Of a DNA stretch of 64,000 bases, positions 29,320-38,949 are shown piece after piece. Source of the DNA: Flavobacteriales bacterium (lineage in GTDB: Bacteria; Bacteroidota; Bacteroidia; Flavobacteriales_F; PHOS-HE28); contig JADKFY010000011.1 in the NCBI GenBank assembly GCA_016717305.1, positions 74,102 through 138,101 of the forward strand, written 5' to 3'. Within the stretch, counting starts at the first letter, position 1; each line of letters starts with the position of its first letter. Both the position numbers and the translations under genes were made by a program. The notes under the pieces are model-generated. The model saw only the letters and a list, made by a program, of their open reading frames with translations. It was not told the origin of the DNA and did not search any database.

Positions 29320-32300
29320 CTATTTCTGGATCACCAAACGCTCGGTATACATCTTTTCACCAACCGTGATGTTGACCATGTAGATACCGCTTGAGAGTGA
29401 GCCCTTCAGGTCCATCGCTGTTTTAATGTATCCGTCCTGAACTGCGATCGTCCGCTTGCTCATGGATTTGCCGGTAAGGTCATAGATATCCACGCTAATG
29501 GTGCTCACGTCAGCGGATATGTTGTTCAAAGAGATGAACAACTGGTCACCACTATTCGGGTTCGGGTACAAATTGAACGTCCCTTCACCTTGTGCAACCA
29601 TACTGCTGCTACCGGACCCACCTTGGAAGCAAGATGAAATGCTCACATTGCAGGTCTTGCCCCAAGCAGTTACCGGGCTTGGATCGCAGGCCGGGCTCGG
29701 GCTGTCCACACACCATGTGGCACCCATGTCCTTGCTCACGCGCACTTCCACCTCGTAGGTCTTGCTGCACTGCAGCAGTGGGCCATCGCTCCAGTTCAGA
29801 TAAATGGTCGGGCTGGCCTGCGCCGGGCGTACGATGCACACGTTCTCTGCGGGGATACGGAAGCGGAATTGGTACATCACGCCGGTCCCACCGCCGAAGG
29901 GTGCAGGAGAGAATTTCGGAGGCAACGCCACCAATTTGTTCGCGCTGCTGTTCGGTCCACCCATGGTCCGGGTTACGCCGCAGCTGTAGTCACTGGCAAA
30001 GGCGGGGTCGTCCTGCAATTTCACCAATGGACATGCAGCACGGACCGGATCGATCTTCATGGTGCTGGCAGACCCGAAGGCCCCATTCACTCCATTCACC
30101 CGAGCGCGTACGCGGACGTTCAACAGAACGTTCGAAGGGATCAGCGGCGTGCTTGGCGAATTGTACCAATTGTTGATCTTCATGTGGCACGCTCGGTTGG
30201 CGCTTGCTGGCGAGAACCCGTCGCTATGCGCGTGGCTGCGGAACTTCCTGAAACTATAGGTCCCATTCGGGTCGAAGATCCAGAACTCATACCCATCATC
30301 CGTCTGGTTCCCTACCTGCCATTGTGCGCTAACAGCAGAGTCGGCATGTGCAACCAGATACTTGTAGCTCACCCAATCCAACTTGTCGGCGCTGCTGAAG
30401 ATCAATGCATCGTCGCTCAACGGTACACAGAATGCGCCATTGTCGAAGTTCGAAGGAGCGGTGCTCAAGGAACCGGTCGTGAAATTCCCGAAATTGTCGA
30501 TGATACGGCGACCGTTCATGCCGCTTTCACGCAACTGGTACCCACCGGTCACGAATCCATCTCCACCTGCATCGCTCACACGTAGCCGATAGCAACCGAT
30601 CGGCAAGCAGCAGCTTTGTGTAATGGGATTTGTAATGCCGTGTGGGAATGGACTGTCGGGTGCTCCACCGCTGCAGATCACCAAACTGGTGTTCTGGTCC
30701 AGGATCTCCCAACCAGCTTCTTCACTATTCACATCAGTACGTAGTTCGAGCACCACATTTTCCGTGCATGGTATTGCTACACAGGTGCAGGCGCCATCCA
30801 ATTGGCCCAATACGAAACCAGGACCAGGTTGTGCATCGCAGCTCGAACCGATCAAGCCAACTACGGTTGGGCAATCGTCCGTGTTGTTCGAAACGCCACA
30901 AGCTGCGAGCGTACCCGCTCCAAAGCCGTCACCATCCGTGTCGGCATAAAGCGTTTGGCTGTCGTCGCAATCGGAGTTGTCAGCAACACCACAGGCCACG
31001 GGCGATCCGGTTCCAAAACCGTCCCCATCCGCGTCCGTGTAAAGCACATTGCTGTCATCACAATCGCTGTTGTCTGCGATCCCGCATGGGGCATTGGCAG
31101 CTGCTCCGAATCCATCACCATCAGCATCCGCATGCAATATTGCGGCATCGTTACAGTCACTGTTGTTGCCCACCCCACAGGCCACAGGCGCACCTGTTCC
31201 GAAGCCGTCGCCATCGTTGTCCGTGTAAGTTACCAGAGCATCATTGCAGTCGGTGTTGTCCGCCACACGGCCGCCCGTGGACGAACAGGCAAGGATCATG
31301 TCCGCAGAGTTACCAAAACCGTCACCATCATTGTCAGCGTACCAAGCAGTGGCGGTATTCACGATCACAGGAATGGTCGCATTCGTACTGCCGCAAGAGT
31401 TGGTCACCGTTACTGAATAATTTCCAGATGCAGCTCCGGTCACGCTCACATTTGCACTGCTGCTGTTAGGGCTGAAGCTACCCGTACCGGTCCATGCGTA
31501 GCTCACCGATGGTGATCCGCTGGCAGTTACCGTTAGATCGAGGGTTCCATTCGAGCAGGCCGGACTGTTGTTGGTCGTTGCTGTGATCAAAGGAACTGTG
31601 CAGAAATTGAGCTTTAAGTAACGAACATCCCCAACATCAGCACCCACATTATCACACATGGTGAATGTCCAGTTGCCGTTCGGGTCGCCTGTAAAGCCTG
31701 CGAGGCTCTGTTCGGGGGAGTAGGTTCCAGTTACATTGCTCGTGTTGGTGTTGTTCAATGCTGTACTTGAATCTTGGAATATCAGGGGAGATCCTGGGCA
31801 GGCTGCTGGATTTCCGAGATTATCACCATTTCCGAAACGGTTCAGGATCAAATTGCGCGTAACTCCACCTGGAGCGGTGAGGCTAATGCGGATATCGCTG
31901 TTCCATGTATGTGCTGCAATAACTTCGACACTTTGCAGGCGGGCATTTCCAGCCGCCGTGCCTAGAGTTGTCGGCAACCCACTGATCGTAATGGGCACAA
32001 CCGCATTATTGTTCGATGCACATCCGTTATCCGGTAGGTTCAATGAGCCACTCGCCAAGCAAGTGCCATTCGTGTAGTTATAGGATATTGCTACACGACC
32101 ATTCGCGCCGTTCCCAGCACCACCACCACCAAAAAAGGAAACGCGTTTTCCACCTGCACCAGCACCACCAGGTGAAGTACCTGCACCGCCAGTACCGCCC
32201 AATCCGGATGATACACCATTGCCACCAGCACCACCTCCGGCTGGAGCGGCACCTCCCCCGGTAACAGCTCCATTGTTACTATTTGCTGCGTTTCCGGCAG

Positions 32301-32796
32301 ACGAGCCGCCACCACCACCATTGCTTGTAGCAGTGGCACCATCGCCACCGCTGAACTTTACAGTTCCAATACTTGCACCAGCGGATCCACCGGTTGCACC
32401 AGCCGTTGAATTGGCTCCACCCGATGATCCGCCATCGGCTAAAATGGTCGAAGACGTTCCGAACCAGGAATCTCCACCGGGACTGGTTGAATTACTTCCT
32501 GCCCCGACAGTTACCGTGTATGATGCGCTGGGTGTAACGGTCAATATGCTGCGTGCATAAGCGCCACCACCACCGCCACCGGCACCACCATTGCTGGTCC
32601 GGGTAGCACCCCGACCACCGCCGCCCCAGCATTCAACCGTTACCTGTGTAACGCCTGCGGGTACGGTGAACGTACCGGAACTATTATACGTGTTAGTAAG
32701 CTGGGAATGGCCCAACTGAGGCAAGAACAGACATGCTGCTGCGAGGCACAGTCCATTTAACCAGGTTCGAAGTGTTGGAGTCTGACGTTCTTTCAT
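29320..32796 (-). CDS. T9SS cargo protein A: glycine-rich, P-domain and calcium-repeat adhesin-like protein
   Basis: The only intact member of the four-gene array, 1158 residues from ATG 32796. A signal peptide (1-32) leads into a glycine-rich domain (about 33-245, TFTVPAGVTQVTVECWGGGG), then a proprotein-convertase P-like domain (about 250-395). An Ig/SprB-like stretch, four to five Asp-rich repeats of about 30 residues (485-650, unit like DADGDGFGTGSPVACGVADN), and the shared array module (about 677-1052) follow. A type A T9SS sorting domain closes it (YPNPNSGDQLFISLN to KMYTERLVIQK). It should be exported through the Sec and type IX systems to the surface or medium. No catalytic motif was recognised; adhesion or matrix function is inference. 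Confidence 0.85.
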   Translation of the reverse strand: MKERQTPTLRTWLNGLCLAAACLFLPQLGHSQLTNTYNSSGTFTVPAGVTQVTVECWGGGGRGATRTSNGGAGGGGGGAYARSILTVTPSASYTVTVGAGSNSTSPGGDSWFGTSSTILADGGSSGGANSTAGATGGSAGASIGTVKFSGGDGATATSNGGGGGSSAGNAANSNNGAVTGGGAAPAGGGAGGNGVSSGLGGTGGAGTSPGGAGAGGKRVSFFGGGGAGNGANGRVAISYNYTNGTCLASGSLNLPDNGCASNNNAVVPITISGLPTTLGTAAGNARLQSVEVIAAHTWNSDIRISLTAPGGVTRNLILNRFGNGDNLGNPAACPGSPLIFQDSSTALNNTNTSNVTGTYSPEQSLAGFTGDPNGNWTFTMCDNVGADVGDVRYLKLNFCTVPLITATTNNSPACSNGTLDLTVTASGSPSVSYAWTGTGSFSPNSSSANVSVTGAASGNYSVTVTNSCGSTNATIPVIVNTATAWYADNDGDGFGNSADMILACSSTGGRVADNTDCNDALVTYTDNDGDGFGTGAPVACGVGNNSDCNDAAILHADADGDGFGAAANAPCGIADNSDCDDSNVLYTDADGDGFGTGSPVACGVADNSDCDDSQTLYADTDGDGFGAGTLAACGVSNNTDDCPTVVGLIGSSCDAQPGPGFVLGQLDGACTCVAIPCTENVVLELRTDVNSEEAGWEILDQNTSLVICSGGAPDSPFPHGITNPITQSCCLPIGCYRLRVSDAGGDGFVTGGYQLRESGMNGRRIIDNFGNFTTGSLSTAPSNFDNGAFCVPLSDDALIFSSADKLDWVSYKYLVAHADSAVSAQWQVGNQTDDGYEFWIFDPNGTYSFRKFRSHAHSDGFSPASANRACHMKINNWYNSPSTPLIPSNVLLNVRVRARVNGVNGAFGSASTMKIDPVRAACPLVKLQDDPAFASDYSCGVTRTMGGPNSSANKLVALPPKFSPAPFGGGTGVMYQFRFRIPAENVCIVRPAQASPTIYLNWSDGPLLQCSKTYEVEVRVSKDMGATWCVDSPSPACDPSPVTAWGKTCNVSISSCFQGGSGSSSMVAQGEGTFNLYPNPNSGDQLFISLNNISADVSTISVDIYDLTGKSMSKRTIAVQDGYIKTAMDLKGSLSSGIYMVNITVGEKMYTERLVIQK
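30885..31270 (-). repeat. In-frame ~90-base tandem repeats in gene A
   Basis: Four to five units of about 30 codons with core D-A-D-G-D-G-F-G, alternating with CGVADNSDCDDS. They resemble calcium-binding thrombospondin type 3 / dockerin-like loops. The repeats differ at many third positions, so they are not a fresh duplication. Confidence 0.7.
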
Positions 32797-32885
32797 TGGA
32801 TGGGGGTTTAAAGTTCCACGAACCGCAAGTTCCGAGATCCACCATTCCGTTGTCAAGCGATTTTCACGATTAACTGATAATAAAG

Positions 32886-32899
32886 TACGACCAATTACA
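32886..32899 (-). promoter_or_regulatory. Shared 14-base motif upstream of gene A
   Basis: TGTAATTGGTCGTA on the minus strand, 90 bases before the gene A start. The identical 14 bases occur before gene B (38707-38720). CTTGACA lies nearer the gene in both. The 238-base gap 32797-33034 otherwise holds only the gene B terminator. A common promoter or operator is plausible. Confidence 0.45.
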
Positions 32900-32998
32900 A
32901 TTTTCTGTCGATGGATCCCAAGTTTGGGAGTGGTCGACCCATCGTCCGAAGACCGAATAACGGCAGAACCCCTGACCATGCTGCTCAATGCAGATGAT

Positions 32999-33032
32999 CA
33001 AGGGTCCTTACCGTTTAGCCTTTTGGCCCTTG
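32999..33032 (-). terminator. Hairpin after gene B stop
   Basis: CAAGGGTCC (32999-33007) pairs with GGCCCTTG (33025-33032) with one bulge, immediately beyond the gene B stop codon at 33035. No clear U-tract. Confidence 0.45.
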
Positions 33033-33034
33033 GG

Positions 33035-33883
33035 TCACTTTTGGATCACCAGGCGCTCCGTGAACGTATTCTCTCCTGCGGTCACGTTGACCAGGTACAT
33101 GCCGCTGTTCAGGTCGCTCAAATCCAAAGTGGAACGAACGAAGCCATCATTCACCGGAATAGTTCGCGATCCAACCCGTTTTCCGGTCAGGTCGTAGAGG
33201 TCCACGTTAATTGTACGGACAGTCTGTTCGACGGAAGTGAGATCGATATACAATTGGTCACCGTTGTTCGGGTTGGGATACATGGAGAATCGACCACTGC
33301 CTTCCGTAGTCATATTGCTTGCACCGCCGCCTGGGAAACAATTTGCAATGCTCACTTGGCACATCTTACCCCAAGAGGTAACAGGGGCCGGGTCACAAGC
33401 TGGGTTCGTGGAATCCACACACCATGTGGCACCACCATCCTTGCTCACGCGCACTTCCACCTCGTAGGTCTTGCTGCATTCCAGTGGAGCGCCGTTCGTC
33501 CAGTTCAAATATATCGTTGGACTGGATTGGGGTGGCCGTACTATGCAGATGTTCTCACCGGGTATCCGGAAGCGGAATTGGAAACGTACCGGCCCACTTG
33601 CGCTTGGGGTGAACTGAGGTGGTTTGGCCACCAGTTTGTTCTGGTTCGTGTTCGTACCGCCCCAAGTACGAGTTACTCCGCAGCTGAAGTCGCTCGGGTT
33701 CGCTGGGTCGTCCTGCAGATTGACCAAAGGGCACGATGCACGTGCAGCATCCATCTTCATGGTGCAGGTAGGACCGAAAGGCAAATTGTTCCCATTCACC
33801 CGACCCCGCACACGCACATTGAGCAACATACCCGCTGGTACATGTGGTGATGGGCCCGCGTTGATCCATGCGTTCAGTTTCAT
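33035..33883 (-). CDS. Gene B fragment 4: end of shared module and T9SS sorting domain
   Basis: 282 codons: MLLNVRVRGRVNGNNLPFGP, QFRFRIPGENICIVRPPQ, KTYEVEVRVSKDGGATWCVD, then the type A sorting domain from YPNPNNGDQLYIDL to NTFTERLVIQK. The Met at its start is an internal codon created by the upstream frameshift. Confidence 0.75.
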   Translation of the reverse strand: MKLNAWINAGPSPHVPAGMLLNVRVRGRVNGNNLPFGPTCTMKMDAARASCPLVNLQDDPANPSDFSCGVTRTWGGTNTNQNKLVAKPPQFTPSASGPVRFQFRFRIPGENICIVRPPQSSPTIYLNWTNGAPLECSKTYEVEVRVSKDGGATWCVDSTNPACDPAPVTSWGKMCQVSIANCFPGGGASNMTTEGSGRFSMYPNPNNGDQLYIDLTSVEQTVRTINVDLYDLTGKRVGSRTIPVNDGFVRSTLDLSDLNSGMYLVNVTAGENTFTERLVIQK

Positions 33884-36800
33884 ATGGCAAGCGCGATTCG
33901 CAGTGGCGGGGAGAAGCCATCACTTATTTGGTGACTACGGAATCTGCGGTAACTGTATGTCCCATTCGGATCGAAGATCCAGAATTCGTAACCGCTATTG
34001 GCAGGTTGCAACGAATTGGGTGCTCCGGTCACCCACTCGGCACTTACCGCTGGGTTGGCATGCACCACCATGTACCTGTAACTCACCCAGTCCATTTTAT
34101 CGCAACTGCTGAACAGGAGCGCATCCTGCCCTAGAGGTACACAGAAATCCTGCCCACCGGGCAACGAACTGATCGTTCCAGTGGTGAAGTTGCCCCGGTT
34201 ATCGATGATCCGTCTACCGTTCGCACCACCTTCACGCAACTGGTAGCCTCCACCAACGATACCATCGCCTGCTGAATCGTACACTTCCAACGTGTAACAA
34301 CCAACTGGCAGGCAGCAACTTTCCACGATCGGGAACGGCACATTGTCCGGGTATGCAGGGTTCGTACCACCGCTGCAAACGACTGTACCTGTTCCTTCCT
34401 GAGCGATCTGCCAAGAGATCTGGCTACCGTTCGTATCCATGTTGAGTTCGAAGTTCACGGTTTCGGTACAGGCTGTACCGGCACACGTGCAGGAACTGTT
34501 GATCTGATCCAAGATCGTGGCGGCATTCCCATCATTGCAAGGAGAGCCGATCTCACCCGTCAGGTTCGGACAGCTATCCTCACAATCAAGGAGGCCATCT
34601 CCATCACTGTCCACATCGGCAACACCACAGCCGCAAACTCCGGGCGCGATCTTGTTGGGGTCGTTCGGACAACCATCGTTGCAATCCGCCGTGGCATCCC
34701 CATCGCTATCCGTGTCCGGGGTACCGCAACCACATTGGCCCGGGGCCAGCTTCAATGGGTCATTCGGACAGCCATCATTGCAATCGGCCGTGCCGTCGTT
34801 GTCGCTATCCGTATCCGGAATTCCGCAGCCACATTGGCCCGGCGCGATCTTGTTTGGATCATTGGGGCAACCGTCATTGCAGTTGGCGGTACCGTCGTTG
34901 TCGCTGTCAGTGTCGGCCACGCCGCACCCGCAAATGCCGGGTAATTGCTTCAAAGCGTCGGCCGGACATAGGTCAGTGTTGGTCGCGACGTGGTCCAATG
35001 GTTGTGTACAGGCCACCACACTGCTTGCCGGGTCACCGAAACCGTCGCCATCCAGATCGGCATACCAAAGGGTTGCGGTGTTCTCCGTAACAACGACGTT
35101 CGCGGTCGCGCTGGGGCAAGGAGTATTTCCTGCGACAGTGTAAGTGTATGTGCCCGGGTCCATGGTAACCGGGTTGTACTGACCGCTGATCACCGTGCTG
35201 GGTCCGGACCAAGTGCCGCCACCCTGAGGCGAACCACCGAGTTGTGCAGCCAAGCCCACTGGCGAATCGTTGCTACAGATGGTGAGTGTGGCACTCGTTC
35301 CAGCATTGGGTGGGGCCACAACACTGAAGGTCGCTGGTATGCGCAGGTTCTCGCAGGTGCCGTAAGCGCACGTCGCGTGAAAGGTGGTGGAGCCGGGAAC
35401 AGTGTTGTTCACAGCACCCTGACCAACTGGGTCGAACAATGGGCCGGTGAAGACCAAGGTGCCTGCTGTCGGTGCCGTGTACCAACGGACCGTTGTTGGA
35501 ACCGTGTAATCCACCTCGATCGAGGCTCCGCCGAAGTTCACATCCGGATTTGTCCAAGTCTGGTTGCTCGTTTGGCGTGTGCGAAAATTAATGGTACCGC
35601 CAGCCACTGGAAAGCTGGCCAGGTTAAGCACCACCGGATTCGGAGTCACCTGTCCGGGGCCCGTTGTTGTGGTCAATTGGGTCTCGCCAAGGGTGTACGC
35701 ACCGCTTAGTGCGACGCGGATGTTCTGACGCTGGGCACTGCCCAAGAAATTGGTATTTGCAACCACGTTCGTAAGCTTCAAGCGAGCAGCAGTGACCACT
35801 GCCCCGGCAGGCAATGCAGGTACAACCATAGTTGCACGGGTAGTAAGTGTGGTGCCTTCACTGATCAGGTCACCGGTGGGGAATGCGCTGCTGGTACTTT
35901 GCGGAACATTCGCACAGGACGCGCTCAAACCTTGTCCATTGGGCACCGAACCATTCTGGCAGATCGAGTAAGCGCTGGTCCCTGCACTTGGTGGTCCAGG
36001 TGCGACAGGGCACGTGATCAACTGCCATTCCAATACGAAGTTGCCGGAACCCGTCCCAGATCCGTCCTGTATCCACCAAACGCGCTGTGTGCTGCCGGTG
36101 GTATTCACCCAGTTCACCCACCCGATCTCCCCTGCGTCATTATCCGCACAGGCGATCACTGTTGTCCCAGGGCAGGCGCCACCAAAGCGAACGTAATGTT
36201 GGCTATCGTAGTTGTTGCTCTGCTGGCGAATGTGGAATTCCGCACCGTTGGGTACGTCGATGTAGTAGATCGCATCCGCAGCCGTGTTCGCCGTTGCGGT
36301 GCCGCAAGCGAAGGAGAAATTGTTCGTGCGTCCAGTGGTCGTGCCCGGTAACGGACTTGTCTGGCTGGCGAGGTTCAGCGCGTTTATGCAATTATCCGCA
36401 GAAGGACATTGAGCAATGTTCGTATACGTTCCGATGTTCGCATCACAGAGCCCATCATTTTCATGTTTGAGGATCACATTGACGTTATCGCCCACGTTAA
36501 ATGGTCCCAACAGCAATGGATCGAATGGCATTACATTCGGCGTAATGACTTCGGGACCCCCGTTCACCGTATGGGCCACATCGGTGTAGCTACCATCACC
36601 GATATCGAACACGAGCACATCCAGTGAGAAGCTGTAATTGGGGCAATCATCCACCACGGTTACGGCACCATTTGGTGGCAAACACCCGGGCGTACATTTC
36701 ACTTCGAAGGACCATGGCACCGATTGGCCTCCGTCTTCGCAACTATTGGAGACACCACTGCTGATCTCCATGTAAATGGCAGAACCACTCGTAGTGAATG

Positions 36801-37896
36801 AGGCTCCTGCAAGATTGCCGAAGAAGTTGCCACCGCCCAATGGAGTAGCAGCATTTGTTGTTCCATCGTAGATGCCTATCCCATCGCTGAGGTCGATCGT
36901 TCCTTGGATGAAATTCAGGGTCACGGTTTCTCCAGGAGTGGGGGTGACAAAAGTGAACGTGCGGGTATCGTTGTTGCGGTAACAATGGTCCACCACCAAG
37001 GTTGAACCACAATCCAAGGTGACCGGGCAGGTGGAGTACATTGTTCTCTCGATCATACCACAGTCCGATATGCCATTCGTCACAGTGATATCGACCTCAG
37101 CAGTACTGCTGAAAGGTCCCAAACTGGTAGTCCCTGTTCCCAAGCCGTTAAGTGTTATTGGTAATCCGCCATTCACCGCGTATTGGATGGTTGCTGAGGT
37201 TCCACTACCAAAAGATGTCACGTTCACGTTCACACTGAACTGGGCGTTGGCACAATCGTTCACACGGGTGATCGTAGCTTGTGGAGGATAGCACAAGTTC
37301 ACATTAATGTAGTGTATTGCGCCAACATCTTGAGCAGCGGCATCACATGCACGTAAGGTCCAAGATCCATTCGGATCGCTACCATCATGAAAAGTGCTCA
37401 GGGGTTGATCAGGGGCCCAGATCCCCACGTTCGTTGAATTCACAGCCACCCCGCTCAAAGGTGCACCACCATCCATGAAGGTGAATAGGCCCGATGGGCA
37501 CGCGGCAGCATTGCCATACTGCGTGCCTGTTCCACCATGTGGTGCATTGACCAAAGCAACTTCATTGTTGTTCGGAGCCCGGAGGTAGAAACGCAAGTCC
37601 GATCCCCAGGTGTGGCTTACGATCACATCAACGCTCCGTACGAACACATCGGTTCCTAAGATGTTGCCCGTGCTGTTCAAGTTGAAGGGAATGCTCCTGT
37701 AAACGTTCGTTCCGCAACCGTTGTCAGGAATGGTATTGGTGGGGTTCGCTGTCATGCATGTGCCGTTCACATAAGGAGGCGGTATGTAAGTAACGATGAC
37801 CCGGCCATTGGCACCATTCCCACCATTGCCAGTGACAGAAAGATCCTCTTCGCACCACCACCGCCTCCACCGGGAGCTGTCCTGCGCCTGCTCCAT
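33880..37896 (-). CDS. Gene B fragment 3: P-like, CUB-like, calcium-repeat and start of shared module
   Basis: 1338 codons; sense begins about 20 residues in (TGNGGNGANGRVIV). P-like domain (DVFVRSVDVIVSHTWGSDLR to HYINVNLC) at about 37300-37750. A CUB-like module (CYRNNDTRTFTFVTPTPGET, then GIYDGTTNAATPLGGG) lies at 36740-37020. Four repeats of 33 residues occupy 34585-34960. The shared module begins near 34470 (CTETVNFELNMDTNG). The frame ends in SDGFSPPLRIALAI because of a missing C. Confidence 0.75.
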   Translation of the reverse strand: MEQAQDSSRWRRWWCEEDLSVTGNGGNGANGRVIVTYIPPPYVNGTCMTANPTNTIPDNGCGTNVYRSIPFNLNSTGNILGTDVFVRSVDVIVSHTWGSDLRFYLRAPNNNEVALVNAPHGGTGTQYGNAAACPSGLFTFMDGGAPLSGVAVNSTNVGIWAPDQPLSTFHDGSDPNGSWTLRACDAAAQDVGAIHYINVNLCYPPQATITRVNDCANAQFSVNVNVTSFGSGTSATIQYAVNGGLPITLNGLGTGTTSLGPFSSTAEVDITVTNGISDCGMIERTMYSTCPVTLDCGSTLVVDHCYRNNDTRTFTFVTPTPGETVTLNFIQGTIDLSDGIGIYDGTTNAATPLGGGNFFGNLAGASFTTSGSAIYMEISSGVSNSCEDGGQSVPWSFEVKCTPGCLPPNGAVTVVDDCPNYSFSLDVLVFDIGDGSYTDVAHTVNGGPEVITPNVMPFDPLLLGPFNVGDNVNVILKHENDGLCDANIGTYTNIAQCPSADNCINALNLASQTSPLPGTTTGRTNNFSFACGTATANTAADAIYYIDVPNGAEFHIRQQSNNYDSQHYVRFGGACPGTTVIACADNDAGEIGWVNWVNTTGSTQRVWWIQDGSGTGSGNFVLEWQLITCPVAPGPPSAGTSAYSICQNGSVPNGQGLSASCANVPQSTSSAFPTGDLISEGTTLTTRATMVVPALPAGAVVTAARLKLTNVVANTNFLGSAQRQNIRVALSGAYTLGETQLTTTTGPGQVTPNPVVLNLASFPVAGGTINFRTRQTSNQTWTNPDVNFGGASIEVDYTVPTTVRWYTAPTAGTLVFTGPLFDPVGQGAVNNTVPGSTTFHATCAYGTCENLRIPATFSVVAPPNAGTSATLTICSNDSPVGLAAQLGGSPQGGGTWSGPSTVISGQYNPVTMDPGTYTYTVAGNTPCPSATANVVVTENTATLWYADLDGDGFGDPASSVVACTQPLDHVATNTDLCPADALKQLPGICGCGVADTDSDNDGTANCNDGCPNDPNKIAPGQCGCGIPDTDSDNDGTADCNDGCPNDPLKLAPGQCGCGTPDTDSDGDATADCNDGCPNDPNKIAPGVCGCGVADVDSDGDGLLDCEDSCPNLTGEIGSPCNDGNAATILDQINSSCTCAGTACTETVNFELNMDTNGSQISWQIAQEGTGTVVCSGGTNPAYPDNVPFPIVESCCLPVGCYTLEVYDSAGDGIVGGGYQLREGGANGRRIIDNRGNFTTGTISSLPGGQDFCVPLGQDALLFSSCDKMDWVSYRYMVVHANPAVSAEWVTGAPNSLQPANSGYEFWIFDPNGTYSYRRFRSHQISDGFSPPLRIALAI
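34585..34960 (-). repeat. In-frame ~99-base tandem repeats in gene B
   Basis: Four units of about 33 codons, each like DTDSDNDGTADCNDGCPNDP followed by KxAPGQCGCG. The Asp pattern and paired Cys fit thrombospondin type 3 calcium-binding repeats. Neighbouring units are highly alike in DNA, so copy number could differ between strains or be miscounted by assembly. Confidence 0.75.
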
Positions 37897-38203
37897 TCGG
37901 GGAAAATGCCATTACCCCATCACCGCCATCTCCACCACCAGCCGGAGCAGTTCCTCCAGCCTTGATTGGAGCCATCTCCACCTTCGCAGCGGTGCCTGCG
38001 GAAGATCCGCCGCCACCACCGGTTGACCCAGGAGCATTCGCACCATTGCCTCCTGCAAATTTTACTGTACCAATGGAAGAGGCCGCTGAGCCGCCAGTTG
38101 CACCGCTCGTGCTGTTATTACCGGCTGAAGAGCCGCCTTTGGCGAGAATGGTCGGAGGTACTGAACCATGAGTCACCACCAGCACCTGTTCCTGTGCTAC
38201 CAC
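37724..38203 (-). CDS. Gene B fragment 2: glycine-rich domain
   Basis: The meaningful part is TILAKGGSSAGNNSTSGATG through GDGVMAFSPNGAGAG, the same low-complexity pattern as gene A. The last 50 residues are out of frame; two closely spaced indels near 37830-37885 lead into fragment 3. Confidence 0.55.
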   Translation of the reverse strand: MVAQEQVLVVTHGSVPPTILAKGGSSAGNNSTSGATGGSAASSIGTVKFAGGNGANAPGSTGGGGGSSAGTAAKVEMAPIKAGGTAPAGGGDGGDGVMAFSPNGAGAGQLPVEAVVVRRGSFCHWQWWEWCQWPGHRYLHTASLCERHMHDSEPHQYHS

Positions 38204-38591
38204 CCCCTACGGTAACTGTGTAGGTATTGCCGGGCACAACAGGGATCGTACTACGGGCATATGCCCCGCCACCGCCACCGCCACCACGACCGTTCGACGT
38301 ACGCGAAGCTCCCCGCCCGCCGCCGCCCCAACACTCTACGGCCAATTCGGTTACTCCGACTGGTACCGTAAATGTGCTTGAACTGCTATACGTGGTGGCT
38401 ATTTGGGCATTAGTTGGGAACATGAAGGAGAACCAGAAAAATGCTCCCAGAATGGCTCTGGTGAGAACCTTGGTGAGTTCCTTCTGTCCTGTCCGGCTTG
38501 TGTTGTTTGGCACCAATTGTTGGTTCCGGATCAAACCGGATGAACAAGCACGACGCTCGCCCGTGTTGCTGTGTAGAATGCTCATGTTCAT
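38118..38591 (-). CDS. Gene B fragment 1: signal peptide and start of glycine-rich domain
   Basis: Begins at ATG 38591. The hydrophobic export segment (TRAILGAFFWFSFMFPTNAQ) lies unusually far in, near residues 45-64, so the true start may be later or the N-terminus may hold another error. TYSSSSTFTVPVGVTELAVE matches gene A. The frame is lost after GGDSWFSTS at about 38152. Confidence 0.65.
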   Translation of the reverse strand: MNMSILHSNTGERRACSSGLIRNQQLVPNNTSRTGQKELTKVLTRAILGAFFWFSFMFPTNAQIATTYSSSSTFTVPVGVTELAVECWGGGGRGASRTSNGRGGGGGGGAYARSTIPVVPGNTYTVTVGGGSTGTGAGGDSWFSTSDHSRQRRLFSR

Positions 38592-38706
38592 GGGAAGGGA
38601 GATTCACGTGATCTTGAAGTTCGTCGAAAATGCTGTTGATGTTCGACGACATTTTGATTAATGAAGCAAAACTAGGCTAAGTGGTTCATCGTCTGTCAAG
38701 TGGATT

Positions 38707-38720
38707 TACGACCAATTACA
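38707..38720 (-). promoter_or_regulatory. Shared 14-base motif upstream of gene B
   Basis: TGTAATTGGTCGTA on the minus strand, 116 bases before the gene B start, identical to that before gene A. Here it is followed after six bases by CTTGACAG; in gene A the same CTTGACA comes 28 bases after it. The 358-base gap 38592-38949 holds this, AT-rich sequence and the gene C terminator, and no gene. Confidence 0.45.
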
Positions 38721-38892
38721 TGAATTATATCGATAGAATTCAATATTTATAGACGAATGGGGATTTAGTGCCCATTCTTCCCCCCATTTTACCTGTTTTA
38801 GATGAATCGTGTTTGAGGTTCGAATAAACTGAGTCCCGCATCGCAACAATGGAGGCGCGCTCAAGAGAAGCCCCTTGCCGACAGGTGGACAC

Positions 38893-38932
38893 AAGCGAAA
38901 GGGCCGCCTCTTTCGAGACAGCCCTTTCGCTT
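38893..38932. terminator. Terminator after gene C
   Basis: Perfect 12-base stem AAGCGAAAGGGC (38893-38904) / GCCCTTTCGCTT (38921-38932), 17 bases beyond the gene C stop codon. Confidence 0.75.
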
Positions 38933-38949
38933 TTGGTAGATATCTATGC

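Larger units (their letters stand above)
33035..38591 (-). pseudogene. T9SS cargo gene B, whole locus (frameshifted, ~1850 codons)
   Basis: One gene split over four readable pieces by at least four indels: near 38152 (extra base in CTCCGACC), two between about 37830 and 37885, and at 33908-33911 (four G where five restore DGFSPATANRAC). Repaired order from the N-terminus: signal peptide, glycine-rich domain, P-like domain, CUB-like module, further strand-rich modules, four Asp/Cys-rich repeats, shared array module, T9SS sorting domain. The first half is a paralogue of gene A. The indels lie in homopolymers or low-complexity codons, which favours sequence error over decay. Confidence 0.75.

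Noticed and set aside
30885..34960. Regular 90- and 99-base periodicity, at first sight CRISPR-like
   Set aside because: The units are in-frame coding repeats with diverged third positions and no unique spacers; no cas genes are near.
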